From Anthoceros angustus (taxonomy: Eukaryota > Streptophyta > Anthocerotopsida > Anthocerotales > Anthocerotaceae): a stretch of 64,000 nt of DNA. Both the position numbers and the translations under genes were made by a program. The notes beneath the pieces were generated by a model, which saw nothing but the letters and a program-made list of their open reading frames with translations, did no database searches and had not been told where the DNA came from. Below are positions 19,481-29,660 of this stretch, in pieces; positions within the stretch are counted from its first letter, which is position 1; each line of letters begins with the position of its first letter. The stretch is from positions 248,001-312,000 of the forward strand of contig MU008164.1 of assembly GCA_010909165.1 (NCBI GenBank), read 5' to 3'.

Positions 19481-22400
19481 CGGATGGTGAGGGTCAATCC
19501 CAATATGAAAGACATCTTCCAGAAAAGCAACGGACGAGGAGAAGAGCGGACAATGCCCCAGCGTCCATGAGTCACAAGACATCTCCGGTTCTCCTCGCGC
19601 CACTCGGGTCCCCAGGTTTGTTTCATCACCGGATCTAATGGAGGTTGACTTTGTGAATTTTATCCTCTACTAACCCAAGTCTTTGCACACCAGTGCCGTC
19701 GGAGGTGGCCGACATCGCCGGCTCTCGGCCTCCCCTACCATTCCGAGGTGCTGCCAGGACACCAAGAAATCTTAACCCAGTATGCCGCCTGAAGGATCTC
19801 CATGCAAACAACGGTGTGAGCAAGCAGCTAGAAACCGAGGCCCTCCCAAGGGTGGGCTCGAATGCGTGGAGGCATTGTTCGCTGGGTGTCCGCCACGCAC
19901 CATCGACGAGCGAAGAATGCGGCAATCCCATGAGGAGGCGACGATTTCCAGTCCGGACATCGACATCCGCCATCTTATCACCCCAAACCAGTGAGACTTT
20001 GGTGTGCAGACTACGAGTGTCCGGTGCAAGAGGCGAGCGGGGTCTCAATGAGGAAATGTGAAGTCGAAAGTATCAACATTGATTTGAAGGCATGTTGCAA
20101 TCGATGTGTCTCCAGTTGACAAAAGAAAGGTTTCGTGAACAACGATATCGCTATTTACGGATGGGGAGGCGAGCGAAACATTTTGGAATCCGATACAGTT
20201 GTGCGGCGATCCGGTAACGTCAAGTTGTGACTCATCTTGGGGCCGGATCCTTTTAGATCTTGCTTGCGCCTTGAGAGTGTATTGCCTCGGCCACAGGTAT
20301 GAAGAGTTGAAGAGTAGAGTCATCGAATGCACCGTGGGATGCTATGAGGCCGAATCCAAAATGATCTCACCATGCATTAAGTGCAATAGCCCGGATGGAC
20401 AATGCTTTCCTCAACATGGTGAGAGACTTCCAAATATCGAGGTCTTCAACTTACCCGACACATACACAAAACTAGAAATTTGGAGTGAATATAGGCGGCA
20501 TTGTGAACAAAGAGGTCGGTGATGCGTGACCTACAGTTCTTGAAGCTATGGAAAGGGCACTTCAACAGGGTAAAGATTCCAAAGTCTAACAGATTCTCTA
20601 CTTGCTCGCTGTGCGCTGGATTGAAAACAACTATACGAAATACAATCTCAAAGGTTGATCAAGGTAAGTTACATTGTTATCCTTATCCCTTGCTTTCCAG
20701 CATACAGAGGGTTGTTGACCATGTGGGCCAAACCCTCAATGGCAGTGGTATATGTAGTATGTGAATGTGCCCCGCTTGTGGGACATGTCCCAGTGGGCCC
20801 GGCGCCCACCTAATGTCTGTTACCTTATCTAAGGAGGGTTCCCCTGGTCATGCGGGCGCCGGTCGGCCCTGCTACCCAAGCATGTGCCTATGACATTGCT
20901 TGGGCCCCGGCATCGAAGGCACCGCTATTACCATCTCGACCTTGCGGAATGAGGTCAGGGGCGCCGGTGGGCGCGCCAACCACATTACAAGTATTCCTTT
21001 GGCCGACCTTCCGGGCTTGGAAATGCGACAAATGTGTTCGCCCATTATATCATTTAAGGTCCGTCGTAGGGTGGAGAGGGGTGGAGGAAGGTCAAGTTGG
21101 CGTGTCCATGACATACATTGCCACATGTCGGAGAGTGATGCCACGATGATTCTTGGACATCATACTATGTTTTTGTCTTGTAAGTTGACAACTTTAAAGG
21201 GCTCACAAACTACGGTGTGCATATGTTATGTGCGAGAAATATCAAACGATTGGGCCACCGGACAAGCGTGCGAAGATGACAAAACACCGGAGCAAGAGTT
21301 ATGTTGAACCACATAAGTATATGCTGCTATGTATCGATGGCATGGACGAGAAGAAAGCGAGCTACCGCACATGTTGAGGTGGCCGAAAAACCTAGACGAG
21401 GAATGCCGCATTTCGTTCACGTGGTGCATGATCCACAACTACACCCACAAAGCCACGGCGTTTTGCACGCCAACCTCCGGAATGATGCCAATTTGACTAT
21501 CGTCATTCAAGATGTCATCCACAACTATGATGGTGTGCTGCCCAAAGTGTTGTATTTGCAACTTGACAATACATGTCGGAGAACAAGAATCAGCTATTGT
21601 TTGCATATTTGAACATGCTCGTTGATATGGGCACGTTCGAAAAAGTGAAGGTGGGATTCCTCTTGGTTGGTCACACCCATGATCAAATAGACCGAGATGT
21701 TTTCCTGCTTTTCCAAAAGCCTTAAACACAAAGAAGCGCTACACTACCGTATTGGCAGACGTGCGGAGGCATATACTCCTCTCGGAGGTGAAGGTTCTGG
21801 AGGTTCAGTTCGGACATATACATGTCTGAGCGAGACGGGGAGGCAAGTATGCGGCGGTGAAGAAGTTGAATAATCTGTCATACCGGCGTTCAAAATTACG
21901 CGAGGACAAACTGTGTGGTCCGATCATCGAGCAAGCGGATTCAACTTCACCGCTTTGGGAAGCGGAGGCGAGTTTGGAGTTTTAAATTTCGTTCCTTCGA
22001 GGCCATAACGGTAGCTTTGATGTCCTTACGTGCAGGATAAAAAGGAACCGCGGGCACTCACACCCAGAAGGTGTGGCTCATTTGAAGGATGGGTTAGTGG
22101 GTTTGCGACCTTATGTAACGTAGAGTACAAGTGGTGGGAAGAATTCAGGTTGACCGGAGATTGCTTGTTATTGTCGAAAACCACATCGGCCTTGTTCGGA
22201 CCGTCCTTGGAAATGGTTCTCCCGTCTTTGAAGAGGAAGAGACAACGACCTTCATGTACGATGAAGCTTTGCTAGAAGAGCCTTGAGGAGCTTCCCCAGC
22301 GAGATATGTACCGGAGCATATCAAAACATTGGAAGGCAGCGTGAAATGGCGCTTGAATGGCGATATTGCGAGATCAAGAAGGAATGTTCCTCGCGTTATG

Positions 22401-22580
22401 CCACCGACATACACAGACCTTTACGGATTGGGAAAGTAACGGACGTGAGGTTGGATGCACCACAACCTCACTTTCTTATCCAACGGTATCGGACGGATCA
22501 TACGACGTCTGGCGGTATGTAGAGGAATATATACTACGAGGAAGCCGCAAACAAGATGGACGCAGGGAAAAAGGGGAATA
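19481..22580 (+). pseudogene. DUF7869-like transposase-type gene, copy 2 (frameshifted)
   Basis: Plus-strand pieces follow the order of copy 1: a lead-in with KERFREQRYRYLRMGRRAKH (about 20110), LRVYCLGHRYEELKSRVIE (about 20270), LPDTYTKLEIWSEY (about 20455), then the Cys block GHFNRVKIPKSNRFSTCSLC (about 20560). A donor GTAAGT lies at 20663, the same intron position as in copy 1. The frame resumes with LLCIDGMDEKKASYRT (about 21330) and VLPKVLYLQLDN (about 21540), and the signature KVGFLLVGHTHDQIDRDVF (about 21650) is fully preserved. A C-terminal region with VEYKWWEEFR (about 22125) and a final acidic/basic tail end near 22575. GHTHDQID suggests a metal-binding nuclease-like core (DUF7869, from memory). 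Several one- or two-base breaks occur. It is divergent from the methyltransferase gene. Confidence 0.6.
20780..20970. repeat. GC-rich palindromic words in the transposase-like intron
   Basis: Three GGCGCC-type cores (near 20800, 20852 and 20958) lie within the intron that in copy 1 is filled by a CG microsatellite. GC-rich foldback sequence has thus entered the same intron twice. Confidence 0.5.
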
Positions 22581-22590
22581 AGGTATTTTA

Positions 22591-22728
22591 TCCCAAAACA
22601 CGATAATTTTTGAAGGGGGTTAATAATCTCGAAGGGGGTTTTCCGCAAATAATCTCTGAAGGGGGTTTTTGATGGGCCCTAAAACAGCGTTTTGAAGGCA
22701 TTGCGGAAAACAGCTCCGAAAAAAGGGT
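22591..22728 (+). repeat. Terminal inverted repeat candidate, left copy
   Basis: The sequence starts CCCAAAACACGATAATTTTT, then GAAGGGGGTTAATAATCTCG and two further GAAGGGGG words. Its reverse complement is found, diverged, at 26026-26162, and a shorter inverted copy at 24935-24975. It begins right after the end of transposase-like copy 2. Confidence 0.6.
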
Positions 22729-22899
22729 GTCACAAGAAAGTTACTACTTTCCATCCAAAGAATGTTTGTGTCGAATGGTGGTAAACTCGAACCTAGGGAA
22801 TGATGCAAAGTAGGAGCGGTGAGGAAGGCCGTTCGGGCGGGACGATCAGAACTCGCTTTGGGATGGAAATGTGGTTTTGTTATGACACCACAAAAGCCA

Positions 22900-23776
22900 C
22901 AGGTGGTATTTCCTAACACGAAACATCGAACCGGACTTACAACATTAACTCGGGACCCCGGAAAACGAGATTTCCACTCATCCCGAGTTCAATCCATCGT
23001 CATCACTTGGTCCGCTTCTCCTCCATTGTCATCACTATCTTGACACTTTGACTCGCAGTTGTATGAAGCCACGCAACCAGAGAGCTTATCCCTTATCGCT
23101 TTTTGTCCACCGATACAGATGTTTCCGTATGCTCAACACAAACCCATAATACAGGATGATTTCATTCACAAATACCTCCGTATGTTTTTAGGTAATGGAT
23201 CTTATTCCCTTTTTCCTCGGCATTGGACGGATGGGTTACCACTGGCGGACTATGTGTTCTGCACATATCTCCTTCATACGCATCTATGTGCTCGGTCCGA
23301 TACTAGTGGATAAGAAAGTGAGGTCGTGGTGCGTTTAGCTTCACGTCAATGACCTCCCAATCCGAATGGCCTATGCGTGTCCGTACAGCGCCCGAAACAT
23401 CCCTCTCGGTTTATGTCCCCATTCATCCGCCATTTCCCAGCTTGCCTTCCGCATTTTGATATGCCCCCACATATCATCACTGGGAGGTCCCTCAATAATG
23501 CCTCATCTAGCAAAGCTTCATCCGCACTTGAAGTGGTCAGTCAGTATGATCCACTTCTACACGTGAAAACCACTTCCAAGGACGTAGCACTAGCCCAATG
23601 TTATTCTCCACAATGATAGCAATCTCCTTCCGGTCCACCCAAAAGGCTTCCCACCACTTGTACTCTTCATCACCTATGGATGCAAATCTTTTAACCCTTC
23701 CTGCAAACAGGCCACACCTTCCATCGGTGATAGGATACCCGTTCCTTCTTGTCCCCCTAGCTTCACCCGCATGCAC
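22900..23776 (-). pseudogene. DUF7869-like gene C-terminal fragment, copy 3
   Basis: On the minus strand, FASIGDEEYKWWEAFWVDR and IAIIVENNIGLVLR (about 23600-23700) match FATLCNVEYKWWEEFR and its continuation in copy 2. Weaker homology continues to about 22900, including PHFLIH versus PHFLIQRYR. Only the C-terminal third is present and it is tail-to-tail with copy 2. Stops and shifts occur throughout. Confidence 0.55.
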
Positions 23777-23785
23777 CGTAGGATG

Positions 23786-24145
23786 GTGCTAAGGGAGGCG
23801 CCGGCCGCGCCCTCCCAAGATGCTCGCTCATGGCCGGCCGCCGCCTCCCCTAGCACACTGCAGGGCGCGGCCGGCCCTCCCCTAGCACACCACCATGGCG
23901 CGCCGCCGGCGCCCCCCACACGCCCGCCCATGGCGCCGCCTCCCCTAGCACACGCCCATGGGCGCCGCCGCGCCCTCCCCTAACACCGCCCATGGCGCCG
24001 GCCGCCTCCCCTAGCACACCGCCCATGGGCCGGCCGCGCCCTCCCCTAGCACACGCCCATGGCGCCGCCGGCCGGCGCCCCCACACGCCCGCCCATGGCG
24101 CCCGCCCCCACCCTGCCCACCCATGGGCGCGCCGGCGCCCCCTCC
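23786..24145. repeat. GC-rich minisatellite with CCATGG and GGCGCC palindromes
   Basis: A unit of roughly 45-50 bp containing CCCATGGCGCCGGCC and CCTCCCCTAGCACAC is repeated about seven times with variation. The left flank GTGCTAAGGGAGG is the complement of the recurring CCTCCCCTAGCAC, so the array can fold back. Frames through it (Gly/Ala/Arg-rich) are not genes. Confidence 0.8.
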
Positions 24146-24179
24146 TCATAGGCTGTCTTCAAGAAAATATATATTTAGC

Positions 24180-24285
24180 GCCTCAAGAGTGCAACTTGGG
24201 ATTGTTGGTCTAGTGTTTGGGAAATAAGTGTAGTAATGAATAGGTTGTGTGTTCAAACCCGTATCTTCCTAACAACTCAATTTTG
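24180..24285 (+). mobile_element. tRNA-derived SINE head (candidate)
   Basis: TTGTTGGTCTAGTGTTTGGG fits an RNA polymerase III A box and GTGTTCAAACCC, about 45 bases on, fits a B box. The spacing is right for a tRNA-like promoter. A GC-rich palindromic array lies immediately upstream, as at the second candidate near 48860. No complete tRNA cloverleaf is formed. Confidence 0.45.
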
Positions 24286-25270
24286 TTGATTTTAAGGATG
24301 CTTGCATGGGCGCATGGGCAACTAACTTTGTTCATTTTAAGGACGTTGGCATTGCCTTAAAGCCCAAGTGGTTGCATTGAGTGCGGAAGGTTGAAGACCA
24401 CGATGGCGACCTTTTGGATGAGGGTCGAGATGCTAGATGCGTGTGGCGACACCGTCGGCTGGGCCCAAGAATGATACTATTGAAGACGAGCAAGCAATGG
24501 AGGAGAACGACAACCGAGGCGGAGGATATGGACCGCCTCGAATATGGCGGTGGTACTTGACCCGCCGGCCAAAGGCATGGATGAGTCGCCGCACTCTTGA
24601 ATGGCTATTGTCGATGCCGATGACCACTTCCTTTAGCTTGTTTGTTGCAATGTTCTCACGACCATTGAAATAAGACTCGCTAGTACAAGATTGTTTTCAT
24701 TGTGTTCCACCACTTGAAAGTAAAAGTTTTCGGTTGTAATAAACATATGAAAATGGCAGCCCTCTATGCATTCTACAAAAGCAGACGGGCCCACACCCTA
24801 TTGTGCTCCAGCTCGGGTGTAGACTTGAAAGTGCATCTTTTATCAAAGATATGACCTCGGAAAGGGTGTGTGCATTATCAAAGTAGGGCACATATGTCGC
24901 TCTAGGAAAGGTGTTCTTCGTGACAAGGGGTGTCGTCAAGGTCGATATCCCCCTTCAAAAATTATCGTGTTCCAAAAACATACAGGAGGTCTATGTCAAT
25001 GATACAGTCATCCTTTATTACGGTTTTATTTTGAATGCGGAAACATTTGTATGCGTGGACAAAAAGGCGATCAGGGACAAATTGAGCGAATTGCGGATTC
25101 ATACAACCAGTACCAAAGTGTGGCGGAGGATAGCGATGACAATAATGGGGACGGGCCAAGCGATAGCGTGAACTCGGGGACGAATAGCTATTGACCGTAG
25201 ACTGACCAGCCTGAACCATTCTCATTAGGGGTTGTATGGATGTGGCTCCCCACTTCACGTGTCCATTACG
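24286..25270. other. Coding-like fragments, unknown, plus an internal inverted-repeat copy
   Basis: A plus frame at 24437-24673 contains NDTIEDEQAMEENDNRGGG, and another near 25100-25190 reads VAEDSDDNNGDGPSDSVNSG; both are acidic and disordered and could be remnants of a tail of the transposase-like gene. At 24935-24975 lies a short inverted copy of the GAAGGGGG terminal-repeat motif. Nothing more can be named. Confidence 0.3.
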
Positions 25271-26025
25271 CCCATCCTTTCCAACTTAATCGCGATGGAA
25301 GGGTGGGGGCGCTGGCCGGCGCCTCAATGTTCGTAAGTGCATAACTTTATCTGAAATTGAAGTAGCTGCAATGACGATTGCATATACCACGTGTTTAAGG
25401 ATGAGTATTGATGGACCGTGTCACGCGAATATGGTGCGTGTGATCAGCGGTTTGGGGGTAGTGTAACACCACGGCATGCAACATGACCCCCTACAAGGTT
25501 GTTTTCTATGCCATTCCAAAGGAAGTGGTGACCATGCGATATCAAAACATGTGGAATGTGTCCTTGTGGACATGGCGAGGGGCGCGGCCGCCGCCCACTC
25601 GTGGAACATGCCACGCCGCACCACATCCACCTGTTCAAATTCATTCTGAAGGAACTGGTGCCCAAGTGGATAGCAAACATGTTCCATGTGACCTTCCACA
25701 CAATGGTGAGGCAAGGGAGGGGGCGCCGGCCAGCCGGCGCCCCATCCCTTGCCTCACCACTGTGTTCCGAAAATAGGCGAAGGATCACACATTACACCTG
25801 AACGGGAAACGAAATTTTCTTCCCCATAAATATGTTGATGGTTTGAACCTGTCCGCGAAATTGCATAACCCTTCCATAGTGGCGTTCGATCTGCAGATTT
25901 AGCAATCTGTATTGTTGGACCGGCAGGTGTGCATAGTGGGTCTTGTTTTGGCAACAAATGGTTAAGGGAAGAGGTCACCTTCTACAATATATGAACCAAT
26001 GGAAAACTCGTATGATCCAAGAGCC
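25271..26025. other. Spacer with GC-core palindromes; no supported gene
   Basis: GC palindromes occur at about 25305-25322 and 25580-25590, and a long hairpin at 25697-25764 (separate entry). Open frames on both strands are reflections of these repeats. Confidence 0.4.
25697..25764. repeat. Near-perfect 32-bp-stem hairpin with GGCGCCGGC apex
   Basis: The left arm from 25697 (CACAATGGTGAGGCAAGG...) pairs with the right arm ending at 25764 with two mismatches over 32 bp and a 2-base loop. The apex is GGCGCCGGC. Such a long perfect arm implies a recent origin. Confidence 0.8.
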
Positions 26026-26162
26026 GGACCCTTTTTCGGTATGGTTTTAATAATAAATGAACCCACAGCTTTTAGACCCATCACCAACCCTCTTCAGCGG
26101 TTATTCACAAAAAACCCCCATCGAGGATATTCCCCCCCTTCAAAATTTATGGTGTTTTGGGT
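26026..26162 (-). repeat. Terminal inverted repeat candidate, right copy
   Basis: Reverse complement reads CCCAAAACACCATAAATTTT then GAAGGGGGG, matching the left copy at 22591-22728 over about 130 bp with divergence. Together they would bound a 3.6-kb segment holding transposase-like copy 3, a GC-rich array and a SINE-like head. Confidence 0.55.
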
Positions 26163-26400
26163 ACAAGTGATCCGGCAGTGCGCGTTTTCATGTCCGAGAG
26201 GAATACGGATTGCAGGAGCAAGAGGAATACGGATTGCAGGAGCTGGGAACCGCGACAACAAGAGGAAGAGCGCGCGCAGTCGACAGGAGCAAGAGCGCGA
26301 GCAGGCATCCATGCGTTGGGCTGGAGTGTTCTACGCTGCATCTGCGGCTGATTCTAGCCGCCGCGATCAGGTGTGTGTGCGCCAATCTCGTGCGTAAAGG

Positions 26401-26964
26401 CTATGTGCACTCGTGGCGCGCCTGTCCGGCGTCAGGCACCCACGGTGCGCGCTTTCTTGTGGCAGCCACCCTTGGCGCGCGCTTGTGTCTGGCAGGAACC
26501 CCCGGTGCACGCTTTCTTGTGGCAGCCACCCTTGGTGTGCGCTTGTGTCCGGCAGGCACCCTTGGCGCGCTTGCTTGTGGCGCTTGTGTCGCTGCACCCT
26601 TTTGATTTTTGACATGCGCAAGATCCGGCGCCGCTGCCAAATCGATGGTCTCGCTTGGGCGACCGCGTTTTCTGCAGGCAGGGAATCGCGATTGAGGCAG
26701 TGCAATTGGGCATAAGCTTAGGTGGCGTTTGTGGCGGCAGACATTTTTCGATTTTTGAGGGGTGTATACTATAAAGAGAACTAAATAGCGGTTTGTGGCT
26801 CCATAATTTGGCTTGTTCCATGAAATCAAAACACCTTCAACCTTCCTTTGGTCCTTGCTTGGTCTGTATTTGTCTCTGATTTCCTCTAATGCTTCACGTG
26901 TGCATGTCCATCCCATATCGGCAAGTGCGTGCAAAACACGCCAACTTGGTTGAACCTCCACCAC
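26401..26964 (-). CDS. Candidate 187-residue protein with basic repeats, unknown
   Basis: A minus-strand open frame starts MVEVQPSWRVLHALADMGWT, continues with an EEIRDKYRPSKDQRKVEGVL helix and ISWNKPNYGATNRYLVLF, and ends in a repeated basic tail (RTPRVAATRKRAPGVP and variants) from a 3-unit minisatellite at about 26440-26600. The first 60 residues look like a real domain; the tail may be only a translated repeat. An intron could separate them, since a GTATAC donor-like site lies near 26770. It overlaps the opposite-strand frame at 26889-27263. Confidence 0.35.
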   Translation of the reverse strand: MVEVQPSWRVLHALADMGWTCTREALEEIRDKYRPSKDQRKVEGVLISWNKPNYGATNRYLVLFIVYTPQKSKNVCRHKRHLSLCPIALPQSRFPACRKRGRPSETIDLAAAPDLAHVKNQKGAATQAPQASAPRVPAGHKRTPRVAATRKRAPGVPARHKRAPRVAATRKRAPWVPDAGQARHECT

Positions 26965-27263
26965 AGCCCAAACCTCCTAAACGCAAAAGGACAGAAGTCA
27001 ATGTCGAGGCACGAGCTTCCGGGAAACGGAGGATTGCAGCAGGAGGAGGTGCGGGTGGTGGTCATGACCAACCAACATCCAGACCCACAGCTGCCGTAAA
27101 GTCGACTCTGCTTCCACAAGGAGCATCAGATGGGAAGAGTGGGCCTTCCCAAGGGCCATCACAGCGGCGGCCTAGGCAAAGCAAGGGAGCATCAGGGCTG
27201 CTTGATGACAGCGCATCAACATTGTTCGATGATATCGGGATTGTGCCAGGTGCGCACAAGTGA
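26889..27263 (+). CDS. Candidate disordered nuclear-type protein fragment
   Basis: A plus-strand open frame contains PPPQPKPPKRKRTEVNVEAR, with a nuclear-localisation-like KRKR, then Gly/Ser/Gln/Arg-rich sequence and LLDDSASTLFDDIG just before the 8-bp array. Composition is typical of a disordered segment. It overlaps the start of the minus-strand frame at 26401-26964; at most one of the two is likely to be fully real. No domain is recognised. Confidence 0.3.
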   Translation: MLHVCMSIPYRQVRAKHANLVEPPPQPKPPKRKRTEVNVEARASGKRRIAAGGGAGGGHDQPTSRPTAAVKSTLLPQGASDGKSGPSQGPSQRRPRQSKGASGLLDDSASTLFDDIGIVPGAHK

Positions 27264-27376
27264 TATCGGGATATCGGGATATCGGGATATCGGGATATCG
27301 GGATATCGGGATATCGGGATATCGGGATATCGGGATATCGGGATATCGGGATATCGGGATATCGGGATATCGGGAT
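27262..27376. repeat. 8-bp tandem repeat GATATCGG, about 14 copies
   Basis: The unit GATATCGG is repeated without interruption. Single GATATCGGGATTG copies next to GCGCACAA lie on both flanks (27231 and 27384), so the array expanded from a pre-existing word. All three minus frames read the same ISRYPDIP period. Confidence 0.95.
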
Positions 27377-27399
27377 TGTTCGGTGATATCGGGATTGCG

Positions 27400-27900
27400 C
27401 ACAAATGCGTGCACGAGGGCCCATTGAGACCTCACGGCGCGCCCCGCGCGCGCATCGTGCCCCATTGAGACATCCGTGGCGCGACTCGGCGCCGCATTGT
27501 GCTATCAACTCCGGCGCGCGCGGGCTGCACGCAACTATTGGAGGCGCCGCGCGACTGGGTCACATGGCCCTCCGGTGCGCGCACTTGGGCGTGACAGAGG
27601 TCCTACGTTCTCGCATGCACCAGGCGCGCAATGGGCACCATGAGTGCTCGTGGCCGCACTTCTGTGCGCCGCACCGGTCATGGTGCCCCATTGCGTGCGC
27701 TGCGCGCGGCGATCGATCGAAAGGCGCGACAAGTGCGCGCGCGGAGACAGAGCGCGACTTGCGCGCTCGGGGCAGCAACCGTGTGCGACTTGGGCGCATT
27801 TAGGCTCGCTCGAGTTCCCACAGCGCGCATTGCGCCGGGGATGAAAGTTCCCCAACAAGCTTGTGCGCCTTGGCATCATCTTAAGCCCAACCGGGGATGT
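27400..27900. other. CpG-rich low-complexity DNA, no supported gene
   Basis: GCGCGC and CGCGCG words are dense and open frames occur on both strands as a consequence. It resembles the composition around the CG microsatellite at 9838-10042. No domain is recognisable. Confidence 0.45.
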
Positions 27901-27959
27901 CTCTGTTAATGTATCTGGTTGATGTATCCGGTTAATGGAGTATTGGTTGTCTTTTTATA

Positions 27960-28730
27960 TATATCTGGGACTATCCGGCGCTTTCTCAAAGGAAATAGTT
28001 CTAGGGGTTGATGATGACGAAGATAGCCGACCAAGCATGTGAAGCGATCCTCCGTGGAGAGCGATGGAGAGGCAAGGAAAAGGCGCCAACCACACAAAGC
28101 AACCATCGCACGAATAATAGGGGCAATACGAGGATTCAATGGAACAAGAAACAGAGGTACTTGGTACCAGTATAGATATCCCGGATGACGCCGATAGTGG
28201 AGAATATGAAGAGCATGAAACCGCAAATGAAGATGTTGAGGACGGCGATGTGCAGACAAACCGGCTGAGTTGAAGCCGATGACAACAACAGAGAGGATAT
28301 ACATAGCGAGGGGGGCTCAAAACGTTCGTCTAAGCTTGGAAGGTGGGAAGTTTTGGCTAAGATTGGATCCGGGATGCCCGCATTAATTATCGTGTGTACC
28401 ATTACAAAGAAGGCGCTTTTGAAGTCGGGTCTCAACATAAGCGCCCGTGCGAGAGCAGCAGGATGTATCTCAAATTGTACCATAAGTGTGTAGGTTGTGT
28501 AGTTTGTCGAGAGCTCACATGTTGTAAAGCAACTCCGGGCCGGGAGGTACGGGTAAGCATTTGAGGCGAGGGACTTAAGAATTTTTGTGGAGGCCGAACC
28601 CTTCATGAGATGGGGCTGGCGGCTTACAGGACTAGGAGAGCAAAACCATTCGTACATATTTGAAGTGGATGAGGGCAATTGCAATGGCATGTTTTGTCGG
28701 TAGATTGTAGTGGCATTTCTTGTCAAGCAC
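27960..28730. other. Decayed coding-like region, strand uncertain
   Basis: The plus strand has acidic phrases (IVLGVDDDEDSRPS near 28000; EQETEVLGTSIDIPDDADSG near 28145) followed by a Cys-rich stretch CVGCVVCRELTCC near 28490, suggesting a broken transposon gene. The minus strand carries a 196-codon open frame over the same bases, hydrophobic in part. I favour the plus reading because of its acidic linker composition, but cannot name a family. Confidence 0.3.
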
Positions 28731-28739
28731 TACTCACAT

Positions 28740-29160
28740 TCCGTTATACAAAACTACATGGGGGCATCTCCGTCCCGCAAGGACCCCTAAATATGGCACG
28801 AGTATGTGTGGCTAGTTCAGGTCCTGGCAAGACCCCATTGCATTGACGTGACGAGGAGCGGGTTAGGTTTTTTGTGTGGAAATTGTGCAGGAATTTCTTT
28901 TGAATTTCTGTGGGCGTTATCTGGCATCCGAAAAGTTTGAAAAAATAAGAGGAAACATTGGCGAGCGAACAAGTCAATCTTCCCTACTACGGAAGCAAGT
29001 ATACGGCACTGTTTGTTCCAAAAGCAATCTCCCCTTCCAACAGCAATCTCCCCAAGTTTCCTTTCTTAGAGTAGTTTGACTCACACTTATCCAAAAACTT
29101 GAACTACATTAATAATAAACTTGAATGTGAACTTCAACCCAAAATGAAACTTCTCTCTCT
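28740..29160. other. No supported gene
   Basis: A short plus frame (28876-29079) is present without recognisable motifs. If the feature at 29161-29660 is an LTR-element edge, part of this stretch could be a minus-strand LTR beginning TGTTATGAGAG at 29167. Confidence 0.35.
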
Positions 29161-29660
29161 CATAACACCCCCTTTTCAACGAGGTGGGTTAGCGACAAAA
29201 TACATTACCAGACACCAGCACTAGGCCTCCAAGTAGCCCGCCGTCCTTCCACGGGACGACTTGCACCAGCACTAGGCCTCCAAGTAGCCCGCCGTCCTTC
29301 CACGGACACTTACAACAAGTCGGCTACCGCTTGTTTATTACAGCAGAGTCAACAAGAATACATGAGATCGAGAGCTCCCATCTTTGCCTAAGCTAGAGCT
29401 TAGCTCTCCCCTCGATCTCCTCTTCAACAACTCCTCCTAGCACGCCACCTCTAGGCTCCCAAGGCCTCTAGGCACCAAGTCCTATCCTCAAAGAGAGGTT
29501 CCTCATGCTAGGATCCTTCTAGACATGCCCACACTCCAGGCGCCCAAAGCCTTTAGGCTCCAAAGTCCTATCCTCACGAGTGGAGCTCCCAATGCTAGGA
29601 TCACAAGATGCTCTTCTAGGGCTATCCTCATCTCCTTTTATAGGGAGGCTTACATCATTT
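29161..29660 (-). mobile_element. Possible LTR-retrotransposon edge with polypurine tract and internal 50-bp duplication
   Basis: Read on the minus strand, a CTATAAAAGG TATA box (about 29640) is followed by an AATAAA-containing stretch (about 29340), two near-identical 44-51-bp units at 29213-29307 containing ACTAGGCCTCCAAGTAGCCC on the plus strand, then AAAAGGGGG directly followed by TGTTATG at 29176-29161. The last pair is what a polypurine tract plus LTR start looks like. I cannot find a matching second LTR or pol motifs in the window. Confidence 0.35.

Noticed and set aside
23850-24149. Gly/Ala/Arg-rich 99-codon minus frame
   Set aside because: It is the translation of the GC palindromic minisatellite.
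27062-27508. Open frames rich in the ISRYPDIP period
   Set aside because: An 8-bp repeat without stops is open in several frames; the peptide is only the translated repeat.
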